A stretch of DNA of 64,000 nucleotides from Hymenolepis diminuta (Eukaryota; Platyhelminthes; Cestoda; Cyclophyllidea; Hymenolepididae), in contig CAADRB010000025.1 of the NCBI GenBank assembly GCA_900708905.1, positions 693,656 through 757,655 on the forward strand. Direction: 5' to 3'. The number at the start of each line of letters is the position of its first letter. Positions within the stretch are counted from its first letter, which is position 1. Below are positions 26,544 through 38,894 of this stretch, in pieces. A program made the position numbers and the translations under genes. The notes beneath the pieces are model-generated. The model saw only the letters and a list, made by a program, of their open reading frames with translations. It did not search any database and was not told the origin of the DNA.

Positions 26544-28984
26544 GGGTATGAACAAAGGGGTGAATTTGTTGTTTAATTGTTCAAGAACGGACTAAGTTAT
26601 CGGTGTGTTACTGAGTTCAGAAATAAGCGGCCAAAATTCAACAAAAACCTCGACTTGGGAGTGCGATGCTGCACATTTCTCCTACTCTAGAACTTCTTTC
26701 TAGTCATCAGGCACCAGGGATAACTCGAAGGAAAACTCATACAATTTGCGGATAGTCTTTGGTTTAGCCAGACTGTCACGATTAATACAGCCGACAATAT
26801 CGATTCTCTGAAACAATCTCTGAAAGCGTAAATTCCCACCTCAAGTGAATTCAAGCGAAAGGGTGAAACGCCAACTGTGTTCGAACGTTCGTGTGAAAGG
26901 AGGCAATGCTGTTGCACCGTCAACGTGATTACTGTTCTTCAGGCGCAACGGTCAACAAAGACTTCCCATACCCGGTCTCCGGTTGCCTTAGGGCATGAAA
27001 AAGAAAACATTGATCGAAGCCCTTTAGAATGTCGTTCTCAACGTTGACATTGGATTCAAACGATGCCCCTCAAAGGATCCTTAAGAGAAGCATCACATAT
27101 TGTACTGATGTGAATAGTGGAGAAGTGGAAATCCCTTACACCATTTTCTAAATCTCCCATCCTTTCCACAAGTTATACTCCTGCTGCTATGGTTGGGGAT
27201 GCGTTTATCTAAATAGTATATTGTATGCTATCTTCATAAATGAACGGACATATTATTGCTAAGGTGAAGGATAGCTTTTGAGAGCATTTTGTGTGTCGCA
27301 AAAATGTCTTCCTTCGGCATCGATTTTCAACAACCCAACAACAAGTCATGGCTTGTTTTTCATATCCCCAATAAGTAAGATGAGCTATCGGTAGGTAAAC
27401 ATTCGATAATGGTGCTTCTGAATTACATCTGCAGTGATCCCAAGTCACGTGTATGTGTGTACATGAGGTCCGAGGAGAGCTCTAGTCGTGTTGACACCTG
27501 ACGAAGTCTGTTTAACCTAAAACTGCAATAGAAACAGTTGTGTGGGCTTGTGCTTGAAGGCATTTCCTAGATGCTTAACAATGGTGAAATTAGAATCCAT
27601 TATGTATGCAGTTTCTTGCCAAAATTATCATGACCTATAGAGAACCAGCTTTCAACCAATATTTTATGAGATGACTCTGGAGTTGGGATTCAGGAAAACT
27701 TTCTAATGGTGATTAAATGAGTCGTAGATAATAAAGTCAGGATACCGAGTAACCCATATTTCTTTTGGATCCTGGACGCATGTGATCATTTAGCTTTTAA
27801 TAATGACTTCGGACCACTGCCTCGTTTGATTCACAAGTTCTCGGACAAGTTTCGCGTTTATGATGTTAAGCTCTTATTGAGCGGTAGATATAATAGAGTG
27901 GTAGATTTTATTCGTCATAGATGTGTCGCATTAGACAAGCAACGATATAGATACGATACGATGGAGTTAATTCAAGATGGATAATAACAAGCTGAGTGTA
28001 ATTGTACTGGTAATTTTCCCTTCTAATCAAACACATTATGCTATTCATTTGGAAATGATGGCTCTAATGTAGGAGTTTGCCTGTAGTTTGCTTATCGTAC
28101 GAAGAGTATTATATATCGTCATGGGTTCAGTGAGGTGAGTAGAAAATCTTTGGTGGTATTTGGCGTGCAGCAGAAGTGCAATTACGTGTCATCGCTATAT
28201 CACTTCCCTGTAATTACCATGAGAAGTCACAGCACAATGAGATTAAACGACATTCACTATTGGACAAATTCAATGCCAGATAGAAAAGAGTCTCATAATT
28301 CAATCAATGAAGCCCTGGTCCTGTCCGGCTAAATTCCTCTCCATCACTCTGGGGTCTGAACAAGCATGGATTAAATAATAACAACGGGCTTGACCAACTG
28401 TTATAGCATTTCGGCCACGCCTTATGGCACCATCCAATTTATTCTTGAGGCTATCCATGAGAGTGCATTAAGTTAAACTCTAAAATTATAGTTGACAATA
28501 GGTACAAGCGCTGCGCACTTTTCGGATTTCAAGGCGTTAGGTCTCTCGTTTATCTAATGCGTAAGAGTATGAAGACCCTTCCTCGTAATCAGGTATGTCA
28601 ACTATTTAATGCCTAAACGGAAAGGCCATAGTTGATACTGACTAGAATTACGACTGTGTAATGGGCAGTGTATTTAAATTCTGAGTCCGTAACCTACATA
28701 GAGGCAATGTTTTGTGTATTGATGATTCTCTGCATAAGATATTTTCTTGAGTCATCTTGAGTCTTGTGGATGGGACTAAACCAGGTTAGGTATTGCACTT
28801 CCTATTAATACTCGTCAGTGTCCAGTTTCAAGGGATTTGAAGTAGGGACTGCTACTTGCAGCGTTTTGGTTGGGAGCCTGTGGATGCGAGAACAAAGTAA
28901 CAGTGATGCATTGAAATCACTGTTATATGGACACAGTGAATCCCAAATCTCGGTAAAGAGAGCAGTTTGTAAAGGTAATGTTTC

Positions 28985-29110
28985 TGAAGGTGTGTCGGTG
29001 GCATGGCAGCTAACGTGCTCGTCCGCGAGGTCAGAGTTCACGAGTTCGAATATCACCAGTGCAAAGTGGCCACTACAATGGTCAAATAGACCAATGAAAG
29101 ATTGATCAGA
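28985..29110 (+). repeat. tRNA-derived SINE-like copy (arm 1)
   Basis: GGTGGCATGGCAGCTAACG resembles an A box region, and GAGTTCGAATATC some 35 bp later is a good B box (GTTCGANTC type). The spacing and the GAGGTCAGAGTTCAC link match the copies at 58651 and 59790. Open frames on both strands here are shadows of the repeat. A mirror copy lies at 50227-50352. Confidence 0.55.
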
Positions 29111-30251
29111 AATGGAGCATCTCACCAGGCGAACTCTATGACGCTACCAGTCTAAAAGAGGCGAGGGTTAATAGATGCCAAATAATGACGCATTAGTTGG
29201 GCAGTGACCGAGGTGCAGATCGACCAAGCTAACAGTGAAGGGACCGGTGGTCGTCGGTGGCATAGTTGGATAACCTCATCGATTTAGTGCGTGCTTCTGA
29301 TTTAAGTGGCATAAGGCAATAATGATGCCTTCCCTCTGCCATATCAATATCCTCCTTAATATTTAACTAGTGTCGTAAAAGGACTTGTTAGCCAATCAGA
29401 CATAACACTTGAGGGTATAAGAAGAGGTCGTGTGATTTCAAATCTGAACGGAAGGTAGTCAAGAAACAGAGGAGGAATAATTTTATTACCTCTCTCTAAT
29501 CACCGACTCATTCAATTAATACCGCAATTTGCATTTTTAAATATTTAAGTGGTTGACGTGACATCGACAATCAATGGATCGTTGTCCGATTTTGATTAGG
29601 CACTTGGCAATTCGAATGACCGGTTGCATTCGTTAATCATGATTTCCAAATAGATGAGAGAATGCGAGTTTCTCATCAGAGAGACATTAGGGTGCTCGCT
29701 TTGTTTACTGTGAGAGTTGGAGAGGGCTTTCAAGTAATAAAATGCTATCTGGATAAATTGACGCCAACAGCGCGTTTCAATATTTGAAATTCCACCTTCT
29801 TTTAAATAGCATTGCATCCATCATACCATGTGATTAGAAGTAACACCTTTATAGCGGTGACAATGACATAGTGAATTTAAGCCGACAAACTGGTTCATTC
29901 GACAAATTGAAGCATCTAAGCAAGTGAGTAAAGTGAAATTCCATACAAATTAGCCCGTTAAAATCGTATGAAATGAAGTGACCACTGTGCTACAAGGATG
30001 GCAAGGTGGAAAGGTGGAAAGGCAGTAAAGGAGAAAAGTGGCCAAAGCGACATTCAGCATATACAATGGAAAGCTGATGGCTAATCGGCTACCGAGGGTG
30101 GGAAGAAAATGTCGATGGATATTCTAGGTGGCAAACAAGACACTTCACTTCAAAACATTCAATCATCCTCCGTTGACCTACTAGTGTTATCTTTTCAAAA
30201 ATGATAAATGATCGGATTGTCATGATGGTTATTGATAATCAAATTATTTTC

Positions 30252-30271
30252 ATTAATTAATTAATTAATTA
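30252..30271. repeat. (TTAA)n microsatellite, arm 1
   Basis: Five tandem ATTA/TTAA units. The mirror lies at 49066-49085. Confidence 0.9.
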
Positions 30272-31753
30272 CTTTGATTAACTGTGGTTATTTTGGAAAG
30301 ACAACGATTTGACAAACGGCACACAGTTTGCATGGTTTTGCATCTAAAAGAGAGCAACGGCATTCCACATCGATATCGAATGCACATGTTGACTCACACT
30401 TCGGCGCTGTCCTGATTTTCAGGAGTCCACTTTCATAGGTTGCTCATAAAACGGACCTGGAACGCAGTGCATCCTGATTTGGTCTTCTAATCATGACCCC
30501 ATTCTCACTCATGAGAAAGCGCTTGTCCCTTCTTCTACCGACACCTAAATTCTCTCCCTACTCCCTTCTTTTTCCTCTTATTCCTTTACGGTTGTCCAAC
30601 ACACACCTTATCTTATTCAACTCTCAGTCTTCCCATTTGGGATGGGTTGTTTTCACACCTAGGTATTAGAAAGATCACTACTTCTATGAGGAGATATTCG
30701 ATCTGATTTAGTTGGGTTCATTACGCGGCTATACAGATGACATTCAAACTACTTCAAATTTCTAATAAACTTGGGGTTTGGGTTAGGATAAATTGATTCT
30801 AGTTGATTGAACAAGGACGGTGAATTTCTTTATCACCTCTTCCTTCATGACGCCCGAAATACCTAAAAGCACAAGACCTATTGCATTCAATAGTCTATCT
30901 CACAGTTGTAATCAGTTGCAACATGAGTGAATCAACTGTGAAATCTTAGAATTCAAATAAACCGAAGCGTGATATTAATACAAAAATGTTGCACATATTT
31001 ACCGTGTAACTTTGATCTAATTAACGGAACTTCTGATAAATATGTGGTTCAAATTAATCAGCATATATTTGTTTGTCCTCAAATAGACCACCAACATTCC
31101 AGAATAAACGAAATGCGATGCGAAAAACCGGTCTATTTAAATACATTTTTCCAATAAAAATAGATGTTTCTATTCATTTATCTGATGTCAAACCATGGGG
31201 GGTTTGGAAGTTACGTCTGCAATCCACAATCGATTCAGCTCTGTAGGCTCACTTTTCTCAGCATTGAAAATAGTAGAAAATGTGCAAATCTTCCGTTGAG
31301 CTCATAGTGGGTGACTAAGAATTAGACACTTCGCAAGGTAAGTGAATGCAAATTGAGGCCTGGATTATGGCGCATAATCACTCCTTTGTCAGTACAAAAA
31401 GCTAACAGATGAAACTTCAAAAAGTATGCTTTTATGACGATCTCACTTTTAACAACTCATTCACACTCGACATACGAGAGGAGGGTTGACACACTTGACA
31501 ATGGTTGATGAAGAGGAGGTAATTCGTTGACTGATATGGGATTGGTAAGCTCATCCCTGTTTACTGAAATGGGATTCGCAAATATTACTGGAAAAGGGTA
31601 TGAATAACTGAGGCACCCTGTCAAATTACCACTGGGATGAACTCAATTTTATTGATGCTAGCAGATCTGGCCTACTCATTAATTTCGATCAGTCAATCGA
31701 AAATGTTGAGAACGATGCACGTTAAGTCATACTGTTGCCTTCAGAGAAATATA

Positions 31754-32737
31754 CAGGATGCGTAAGGTATCGGAGGTCACGTATATATTTGTAATTTAAA
31801 CTAACTCGGCAATAATAATTACTGTATTTTACATCAGAAGATCTCATGACAGACACTACTAGATGTAGTGGAATGAAAGGACACGCTGTAATGGTGTCAA
31901 TAGAAGCGAAACACAGGAATTTAGAAATTGCAAGGTCTCTCTAAAAGGCGTCAGATCATTCGTTTGCAAAGTTAGAAAGGAGGAACGAAGACAATGAATG
32001 AAAGCAGTGGAGACGAATTGGTTGCCACGAGGAAGAGAAAGGAGCATTGTCAACGCTCGCGACAGTGATGGTTTTCGGTGTTGTGAAGAGCAGTGAGGGG
32101 GCGGGGATGGGGGACGGGGTACTTCATGAGTCCCCGGTCTTTTCCACAGGGCCTTAGAGTTAATGCGGATGCAGATGTCTACGTGGAAACTCTTCAAACC
32201 ATTGTTGTTAAGCCGCCTTGGATAGACAGGGTAGCCAATGAAGGAAAACCCCTTATGTCTTCCAACAAGATTCGGCTCCATCCCATAGGGCTCTCCAAAT
32301 CTGGGATTTGATGGACGATGAAGAATTTTCACCTTCATGTCACACCAAACTTATGCCCGCCTCCTAACTCACCAGACCTTAATCCTTTCGATTACTATAC
32401 GTGTGGGGCGGTGGTGGGAGAGTCGTGGTTGAAGGGGAAGTTGATAACACCCATAAATCCCACAACACCAAATCCCCCACTCTGATGGAAACAATAGGTC
32501 GAGCAGTGGAGGAGATGAACAAAGACCACCGGATGAAAGCTTGCAGTCAGTTGCTTTCGGACTGGAATTGAGTGGGTGGTAGGAGTCGAGGGAGAATATA
32601 TTAGAATAAAAGCTAGATTAGTAGGCACTACGTTTGATTATTTGTCATGAGAAATTGTAAGTTTCGACCATTAACAGTTTCATTGTTCTATTCTTCTAAA
32701 AGTGCGTAAGGTGTCCTCAGATGCCTTACGCACCCTG
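31754..32737 (+). mobile_element. mariner-like element, 984 bp, TA-flanked (arm 1)
   Basis: Both ends are preserved. The left end CAGGATGCGTAAGGTATCGG and the right end (reverse complement CAGGGTGCGTAAGGCATCTG) agree at about 23 of 27 bases, and each is bordered by TA, the mariner target. Inside, on the plus strand, broken frames read VKPPWIDRVANEGKP, then HVTPNLCP and PNSPDLNPFDYY, then a C-terminal tail with frameshifts. The first Asp block is degenerate (SSNKIRLHP) as in copy 1, and the length is short of a full ~1.3-kb mariner, so it is inactive. A 159-codon frame on the other strand is a shadow. At the right end the last 32 bases form an extra palindrome. Confidence 0.88.
32703..32734. 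repeat. 10-bp-stem hairpin at the right end of the mariner element
   Basis: GTGCGTAAGG, a 12-bp loop, then CCTTACGCAC. The terminal repeat has been followed by its own inverted copy, giving the element a double end. Mirror at 46603-46634. Confidence 0.85.
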
Positions 32738-32836
32738 TATATTGCAACATAGAATCTGTGAATTAATATTGTGGATTTTTTGTTGTGGCATATTGCAACT
32801 TGTAGTAAAAGTGTCCATCGAAGCTGAGGCGGTTGA

Positions 32837-32865
32837 TCCCCCTCCCCTCCCCTCCCCCTCCCTCC
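32837..32865. repeat. CCCCT-type polypyrimidine tract, arm 1
   Basis: Imperfect tandem (CCCCT)n on the plus strand, all pyrimidine. Mirror at 46472-46500. Confidence 0.85.
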
Positions 32866-33046
32866 ATTAATATGCTTAATTTTTCATATTCACTGCGCAT
32901 TCACATGTTGTTCATGGCATACAAATGCAATGCAATTGTGCGAGATCATCTGATCTGTCTACGCTATGTAGATTAATGAAACCGAAAATGAAAGTCATGA
33001 TCTCAATAGCAATAAGAATCCCTACTTCCTTCAAAGAATTGGTTTG

Positions 33047-33247
33047 ATGAACTTTTTGACCTTGGTTCTTCTATTCACAAAGGTGACGCTAACTAGAAAT
33101 CATATGAAATTAGGAGGTGCAAAAGATGTTGATGAAAAGTATCTTTGTAAAGAGCTTCTTAACTTAAATCACCTTCTTTCAAGTCCCGATTACGGTGACT
33201 GTCGTTGGGGTCAGAAGGATTTATACCCAAATTTTCAACAATTTTAA
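33047..33247 (+). CDS. candidate small secreted-protein ORF (arm 1), unrecognised
   Basis: An ATG-started 66-codon frame begins MNFLTLVLLFTKVTLT, a short hydrophobic run like a signal peptide. A polar part follows, with two cysteines (YLCKELL and GDCRWGQ). It ends in a plain stop. A second open stretch at 33370-33632 follows a good acceptor (TATATTTTAG) and begins AGFLSQSVRSF, and an AAG|GTGACG donor lies inside the first frame, so the two could be exons of one gene. No family is recognised. Chance is a real alternative in AT-rich DNA. The mirror is at 46090-46290. Confidence 0.25.
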   Translation: MNFLTLVLLFTKVTLTRNHMKLGGAKDVDEKYLCKELLNLNHLLSSPDYGDCRWGQKDLYPNFQQF

Positions 33248-33285
33248 CTCTAAAAAAGAAAATAAATCTACTCATTAATTCACTT

Positions 33286-33308
33286 ATTCATTTATTTATT
33301 TATTTATT
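33286..33308. repeat. (ATTT)n microsatellite, arm 1
   Basis: CATTTATTTATTTATTTATTG tract. Mirror at 46029-46051. Confidence 0.9.
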
Positions 33309-35779
33309 GTTTTGTCATATTGAATGATCATGGGAATTGCAGATAATTTTTAATATTCTTATATTTTAGTGGCCGGCTTTCTCAGTCAGTCAGTCAGAAG
33401 TTTTCGTAAAGATTATCGTTGGACTGCCAGAGGTTACAACTATTTCAACGAATTCCACAGTCAGCCTAAAAATAACTCGCAATCTTTTCGTTCCATTCTT
33501 TTTTTCTTGTCTACTACGACATATGACCACCTACACAGCATTTTCGGAAACTTCAAATATTTTCTAATGGAAGGGGAATGGAGGTTGAGACTTTACATGT
33601 CAGAAAATCATCCCCAATCTTTTACACATTAAAACCCAGTGTCATTATTTCTATTGCCCGATTCGTAATTTTTACAAAACACCCCAATAAGAGGAGTGGC
33701 AAACAAGCCCCATAATGTAGGAAACGAGGAGAGGAATCAAGAGTGACCACTCCACAGTTCCTTAAAACTTCTCCTCTTCAAGAAGTATAATGTTTATTCG
33801 TTCTGACGAGAAACCGTGTTTAAGTTTGTGCATTTATTTGGGTTATTTTCAAGCATTTCAGTTGGGGAATCCAGATCATCAATTTGTGCTCGTCCTATTC
33901 TCGGTAACTCAGTTTTACCTACAAAACAACAACATAATGCTGAATACGAAATTAGCGGTGCATATGATTGATTCTCACGTTCTCACTATACCCGTCCTCA
34001 CTGTTCCTTTGCCCTGACTTTGTTTGTGTGCTCCTGCCCTGACACTTCCTCCATCTATCTCCACTTTCAATTACTGTCTTCACTAAATCTTGCACTACTC
34101 CTGACTCCATCTTCCGGATAACCATACTTCGGTTGTTCTTCGGTCGTGGTCGATAGTCTTAGCTGCCACATCGTCAGGATACCAAAAGTCATACCATGTT
34201 TGAATGTTGAGATTATTGGGCTGTCGCATTCTCAAATGTGGCATAGTTCAAGAATAGGTGTTGAACTCTCTCCCTCAAGTAGCCATGAGAATTGAAATCG
34301 GCATTTTCACTGTGTTTCAGCAACCTGCTGAATACTAAGAAGTATCAAATGGCCTATAAATTGGATCACCGAGGTAGGCAATAGTAAATAAACATCAGAG
34401 TGACATAATTAATTGTTATACCCACCAAAATATCGCATTGTGACTTCTAGCTTTGAGCACACTAGAATTGGTTGTTAAGCCGTTAGTTCTAGGTGGCCTT
34501 TTAGCCATCCCAGGCAATTAGTTAATATCCTTAAACTGAGGTAGAGTGGAGACTACGTGCAAAGGCACAACAAACTCCGGGGAAAACATGTCTTATCTAG
34601 ACGACATCATATTATTTTGTGTCAGATCAACAGTGCATCAGGATTCAGGTGTTCGAACATCGCAAGTGCAGCTAACATTTCAATTACCATCAGGGAGCAC
34701 TAATCCTAGGCACCAACTTTCTATCCTTCACGAGGGTTATCCACCACGAGAATTATAATAATTCTATGGATCTTCGTTAACTCAGTGAATGCTGGTAGCA
34801 TGAGCAATTCATGAAGTCAGATGAATTCTGTTTGAAATTCACCGACGTAAATGTGTGCATATTTGTACGTGTGTTTGTGTGTCTGCTGTCATGACACAGA
34901 AATGGGGTTGGCAGACACGAAGTAGATGCGCTTGTTGACACTCCCTTTTAGCCGCTTCGCTCCCACTCCTCAGTTATTTTTTAACCCACTCGTTCAGCAG
35001 CTAGGTAAACACAATGACTTAATAGGGCATTTAGATACGGATAAATGCACTAGGCCATGCACACAATCGGTGGTGGGAAAAATGCAAATCTGTGAGTTCA
35101 CATACATTACCATCGAAGCATAACATGATCAGATATGGATTTCCTACACCATATGAATAATGAGAAGTGAAAAATCTGCCTTTCACTAGTCACATTTTGG
35201 GTACTTATCACATGAACTGAGATCGCACAGGCACGCATTCCAGAGGTTTTTAGGCAGAGCAATTCAAGCAGCTGGACGCTGGAATTTATTTAAACCCACA
35301 TGGGAGGTTAGAGATGAATGATTCTCGGAGGAAGAAGTCTCACACCAGCACCTTTGGCTAATTGCCTTTCTCATTTGAAAACCTCGATGCAGACAGAATG
35401 CAAATAGGTTTGTAGGCGACGTAGAAAAAATTGACAGAATTTAAAGCATGAAATAATTTGTACTTGTATCTTAATCATACTGTCGTCTGAATCAAGCGTT
35501 TATAATTACTCCGTGGAATTGGATCGGTTTATTTGATCTATCATTATGAATAATGAGAGTGTGAATGATACTGATATCAAAAATAGTCCAAAATCTACCC
35601 CAAATACTCGTCACATCTTCGGGAAACAACATTGGGATTTTCCCTACCGCTTATTCCTTCATGCGATTCCGATCTCCAGAAGAGGATCAGATATTTTTTA
35701 ACACCAGAATGAATCACGAGGAGAAGTGAAAAATATAGAAATGCCAACTTGACTTTGACATTCGACAGTTGAAAATATA

Positions 35780-36557
35780 ATTTTAAATCGCTGCTCTAAG
35801 CATTCGCCAAACATATCATTTACGGTAAAGTGGGTGAACTATCGAAAACTTATGACGCGGCAAGAGTGGTTTTCTAAACTTATGAACATGAAAACTGAAA
35901 CATTGGATATTTCCCTACCCAAACCATATGCAGATTCTCTCATTCTACAAGTTAATGAACTCCACTATGATCCAGAAGTAGGTCAAATTTTTGCCAACTG
36001 GTATGTAGAGTGTGAGGATGCTTTAGAGACCATCTCGCTGATATCCCAGATGATGTAAATTTAGACTGTTGTTAGGGAGTTTAGAAACGGCTGAAGATGA
36101 GAGTCTCGAGGGCTTCTTCCATCCCCCCACTATTTCCAACCTTACTTTCCACGACAATGTCTTGATTCTCTCTGAATTTTTTGCTGAAAGGCCTTCTGAA
36201 CCTCAAAAGTACTTTGATTGCCTTTCTCTCGCCGAAGATCATGATGAAGACTGGATGACTATTCTAGTCGCATTAATGCTTTTTCTGAGTTTTGCTATTT
36301 GTTTGCCATTTCGAAGAATCATTTCCAGTGTCTACTGTTTCCGACTGGTCCTCGAGCACCCTGTTAACCCGATGTGTCTGATTGAAGAAAGTGATAACGT
36401 AACATTGGAAACTTGTGACGGTGGCTTGAATCGGCATAAATCTGAAGAAAAGAGTTTAGTAAATCGAATTTCTTGTGAAGGCAGTTCTACCCTTCACAAC
36501 TGTGTTTCTACCCTCTGCAAAACTCTAACAGAATATTGGCTTTGTAATGATTTGTAA
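35780..36557 (+). CDS. candidate single-pass membrane protein gene, 3' exons (arm 1)
   Basis: Two open stretches in different frames join well if a 64-nt GT-AG intron (36012 GTGAGG to 36075 TTGTTAG) is removed, giving FANWYVE then W then SLETAEDESLEGFF without a stop. Upstream the frame is open from about 35780 and contains KWVNYRKLMTRQEWFSKL. The second exon carries one strong membrane segment (MTILVALMLFLSFAICL) followed by basic FRR, so a lumenal N-terminal part and a cytoplasmic tail of about 80 residues are likely. It ends at 36557. No family is recognised. An ATG-started open stretch at 35546-35701 (KQHWDFPYRLFLHAIP) may be an upstream exon, but no clean donor was found. The gene lies just inside the inner palindrome junction, and an identical copy is at 42780-43557. 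Confidence 0.4.
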
Positions 36558-36612
36558 CTTGCGTGACTTTGTTCGTACAAATGTTGTATTTGAAATTTGT
36601 GCAACAAACAAG

Positions 36613-36850
36613 GACATAAGGAAGCAATGCACTGAATGAAGCTGGAATCTCGATACAAGATTACCACCCAGAAGACTGAACCAACGATCAGTTAGGTGAA
36701 GTAATCAATACCCAGCTCGAGGAAGAATGTGGTGCAGAATGGAAATTCACTGCAGAATTTCATTAATCCGCTACGAAAACTTGAGGAAATTTTGAAAAAG
36801 ATGAAGCGGTATCCTGAACTTGTTCCTTCAATAATTAATGAATGAAACCT
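36613..36850 (+). repeat. diverged inverted homology just inside the loop (left side)
   Basis: Beyond the last identical base the sequence still resembles the reverse complement of about 42500-42724, but with substitutions and small indels. Examples are AATACCCAGCTCGAGGAAG against AATACCCATCTCGAAGAAG, and TATCCTGAACTTGTTCCTTC against GATCCTGAACTGATTCCTGC. By eye roughly 65-75% is shared over about 230 bp. Confidence 0.65.
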
Positions 36851-38429
36851 AAATCGAATGTAAGGGCTCTCGATACGGCGGAGAATAGGGACCTTCCTTA
36901 AAATCAGTAATTAAGGTAGTGTTCCGTTCCAGCAATTCGAAGCGAAACTAGAAAACACCAAAGGCAGTACCTGCGAAAGACTGGAGGGAACAATGGCAGA
37001 ATAGCTGAAAGCTACTTCCGTGAACTTCTGGACGGCTACTCATCCAAAACTTGATGGAAAAACAATCTTTCCCATATACACTATACATTCGGAAAGAAAG
37101 ACGAAGAGAATGGAGGAAGGAGTGAGAAGCGGAAAAGGAATGCATCAGTACTGAGCAAGAACACTCCGCGTTCTGAAGACCTTGCCAAATGTGGAATCAT
37201 AAGACGGCTGTCAGCTTTCGCGTCTTTTGTGCGTAGGTATATAACTGACAATTGGGGCAGAGGTATTTAATTTTACTCTAGAAACATCACTTAGATAAAT
37301 TCCCCATATATTAAATTTAAATTTTTACTTATATTTATTTAATTTCAATAAACGATTTTACGTCATTTCTAAATTTTGACGGATTCACATAAACTCTTAT
37401 ACTCCAGAACTAATTTTAATCTTCACATATGTGGACATGAATTATTATTCAATGGATAAGTGTTCCTTGACTATGTTTCATTTGTTAGTCAGTGAGATTG
37501 ATAAATAAATAAAACTCAGTTAATAAATTACAGTTATCAATTCGCGCGCCCATCAAATCGTGGGTTCATATCCAGTGACGTCATTGATCAATAGTGATGA
37601 GGAGTGGCGGTGTAAAATGTGAGTATTGCAACAAACGGCACTAGAATATCCTTCTACTTCTTTTCAAGGTAAGTGTAGTTGAAACTTCGTTTAATGGGCA
37701 TGGGAAGTTTTGGGGAACAGATCGTTCCGTATTGATTTGCATATTTGAATAAATCGTGTTTTGAGAAAATTCAAATGAGCCAGATCTGTTCCCTAGGAGA
37801 CTTCTTGAGAAATGGGAATAAGAATTATCCTATGTTTTCTTACAGATTTCTAATTTCTCCATATTTGATTTCCGTCACTGAGAGAATAAAAAAAGACGGC
37901 AACAATTCACTAACGGATAAAAATGAAATGTCGATAAAGTAAAATCTTAGTTAACTCAAGAGGCGCAAATGAATAGAACTTGGGCTAAGAGGAAATTTGG
38001 CAACACACTGCACTTCTTTTAATGTTTGGTAGAGGTTGAAATCCTAAATTTGATAATAAAATTTAATGAAACATACCAAAATGTTCGAGTTGAAAGTGAC
38101 CTCCGTCTCATTAAATAACTTTTAATCACCATCTCACTTCCTATTTCTCTAATCAAACTTCTTGATATCACAAAGTTACAATCATGTATGAATATATTGG
38201 TAATCTTAGAAGATAATAAAGAATTTCCTTTCATCACTTAGAAATGAAAACTTATATTTCCAGGAATAATTCACTTTAGTTTAGTATTTTCGCATTGCAA
38301 AAGGTCTGAATTCAAATCGTCTTTTATCTATTATAGTCATAAGAGAGGGTTTGTTTTAAACCGATCAATGTTCACTTGTTAATAGGTATGATTACCAAGT
38401 CTAATTAGAAGTAAATAAGTATATTGCAC
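36851..38429. other. loop DNA left of the kinase gene
   Basis: No supported gene. A possible degraded SINE-like B box (GTGGGTTCATATCC) lies near 37560. Confidence 0.4.
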
Positions 38430-38560
38430 AGTGGTAATCGCACAAATCGCTAAGCCAGAGATCACAATCTTTGTGCTCATCCTTTGAAGCGGATCGGCAA
38501 CTGCACTGTCTTCATGAACGGTAGCAGAATGCGGGCTTCTTTTAAGAGCAACACCAGGAT
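38430..38560 (+). repeat. possible degraded SINE-like copy in the loop
   Basis: CAGTGGTAATCGCACAAATC then CCAGAGATCACAATCTTTG resembles the head of the SINE-like copies at 58651 and 59790. No clear tail. Confidence 0.3.
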
Positions 38561-38894
38561 GCCTTTTCCTTAACCTGCGCTCTTCTTAAGTGGTTTGAAA
38601 AAGATATTTTTATTTTCAGGTGATTCGAATTTTGACAAGATTTGATGAAGCGCACTGACTTGTCTTGGAAATAGGGAAAAAGTATCCAGTTTGCTCGGTT
38701 ACTACTTAAATTATCGGTTCGTACAATGCGAAGTCAAAACGTAGTATTGGTTCGGTTATTTGAACTCACGGCTGTTTTCAACCAATAAAACAAATGTGAA
38801 CTGTAGTTATCGACGAGTAATTTTCAATATATAAATTAATGAACTTAACATCTGAATTCAAAAGAGCGCCAAATCACTTAAATTTTAACTTATC

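Larger units (their letters stand above)
25355..36612 (+). repeat. arm 1 of giant inverted repeat (11,258 bp)
   Basis: This stretch is the reverse complement of 42725-53982. Paired positions always sum to 79,337. Every open reading frame I compared in one arm has an identical twin in the other at exactly mirrored coordinates, so no net indel occurs in more than 11 kb. I checked bases directly at both junctions and at the N (26543 with 52794). Identity stops sharply after 36612 and before 25355. The arm holds mostly non-coding DNA plus a SINE-like copy, a mariner-like element and possible genes at 33047 and about 35780-36557. Confidence 0.97.

Noticed and set aside
28805..29125. Overlapping 106- and 95-codon frames on opposite strands
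   Set aside because: They cover a tRNA-derived SINE-like copy and have no protein family features.
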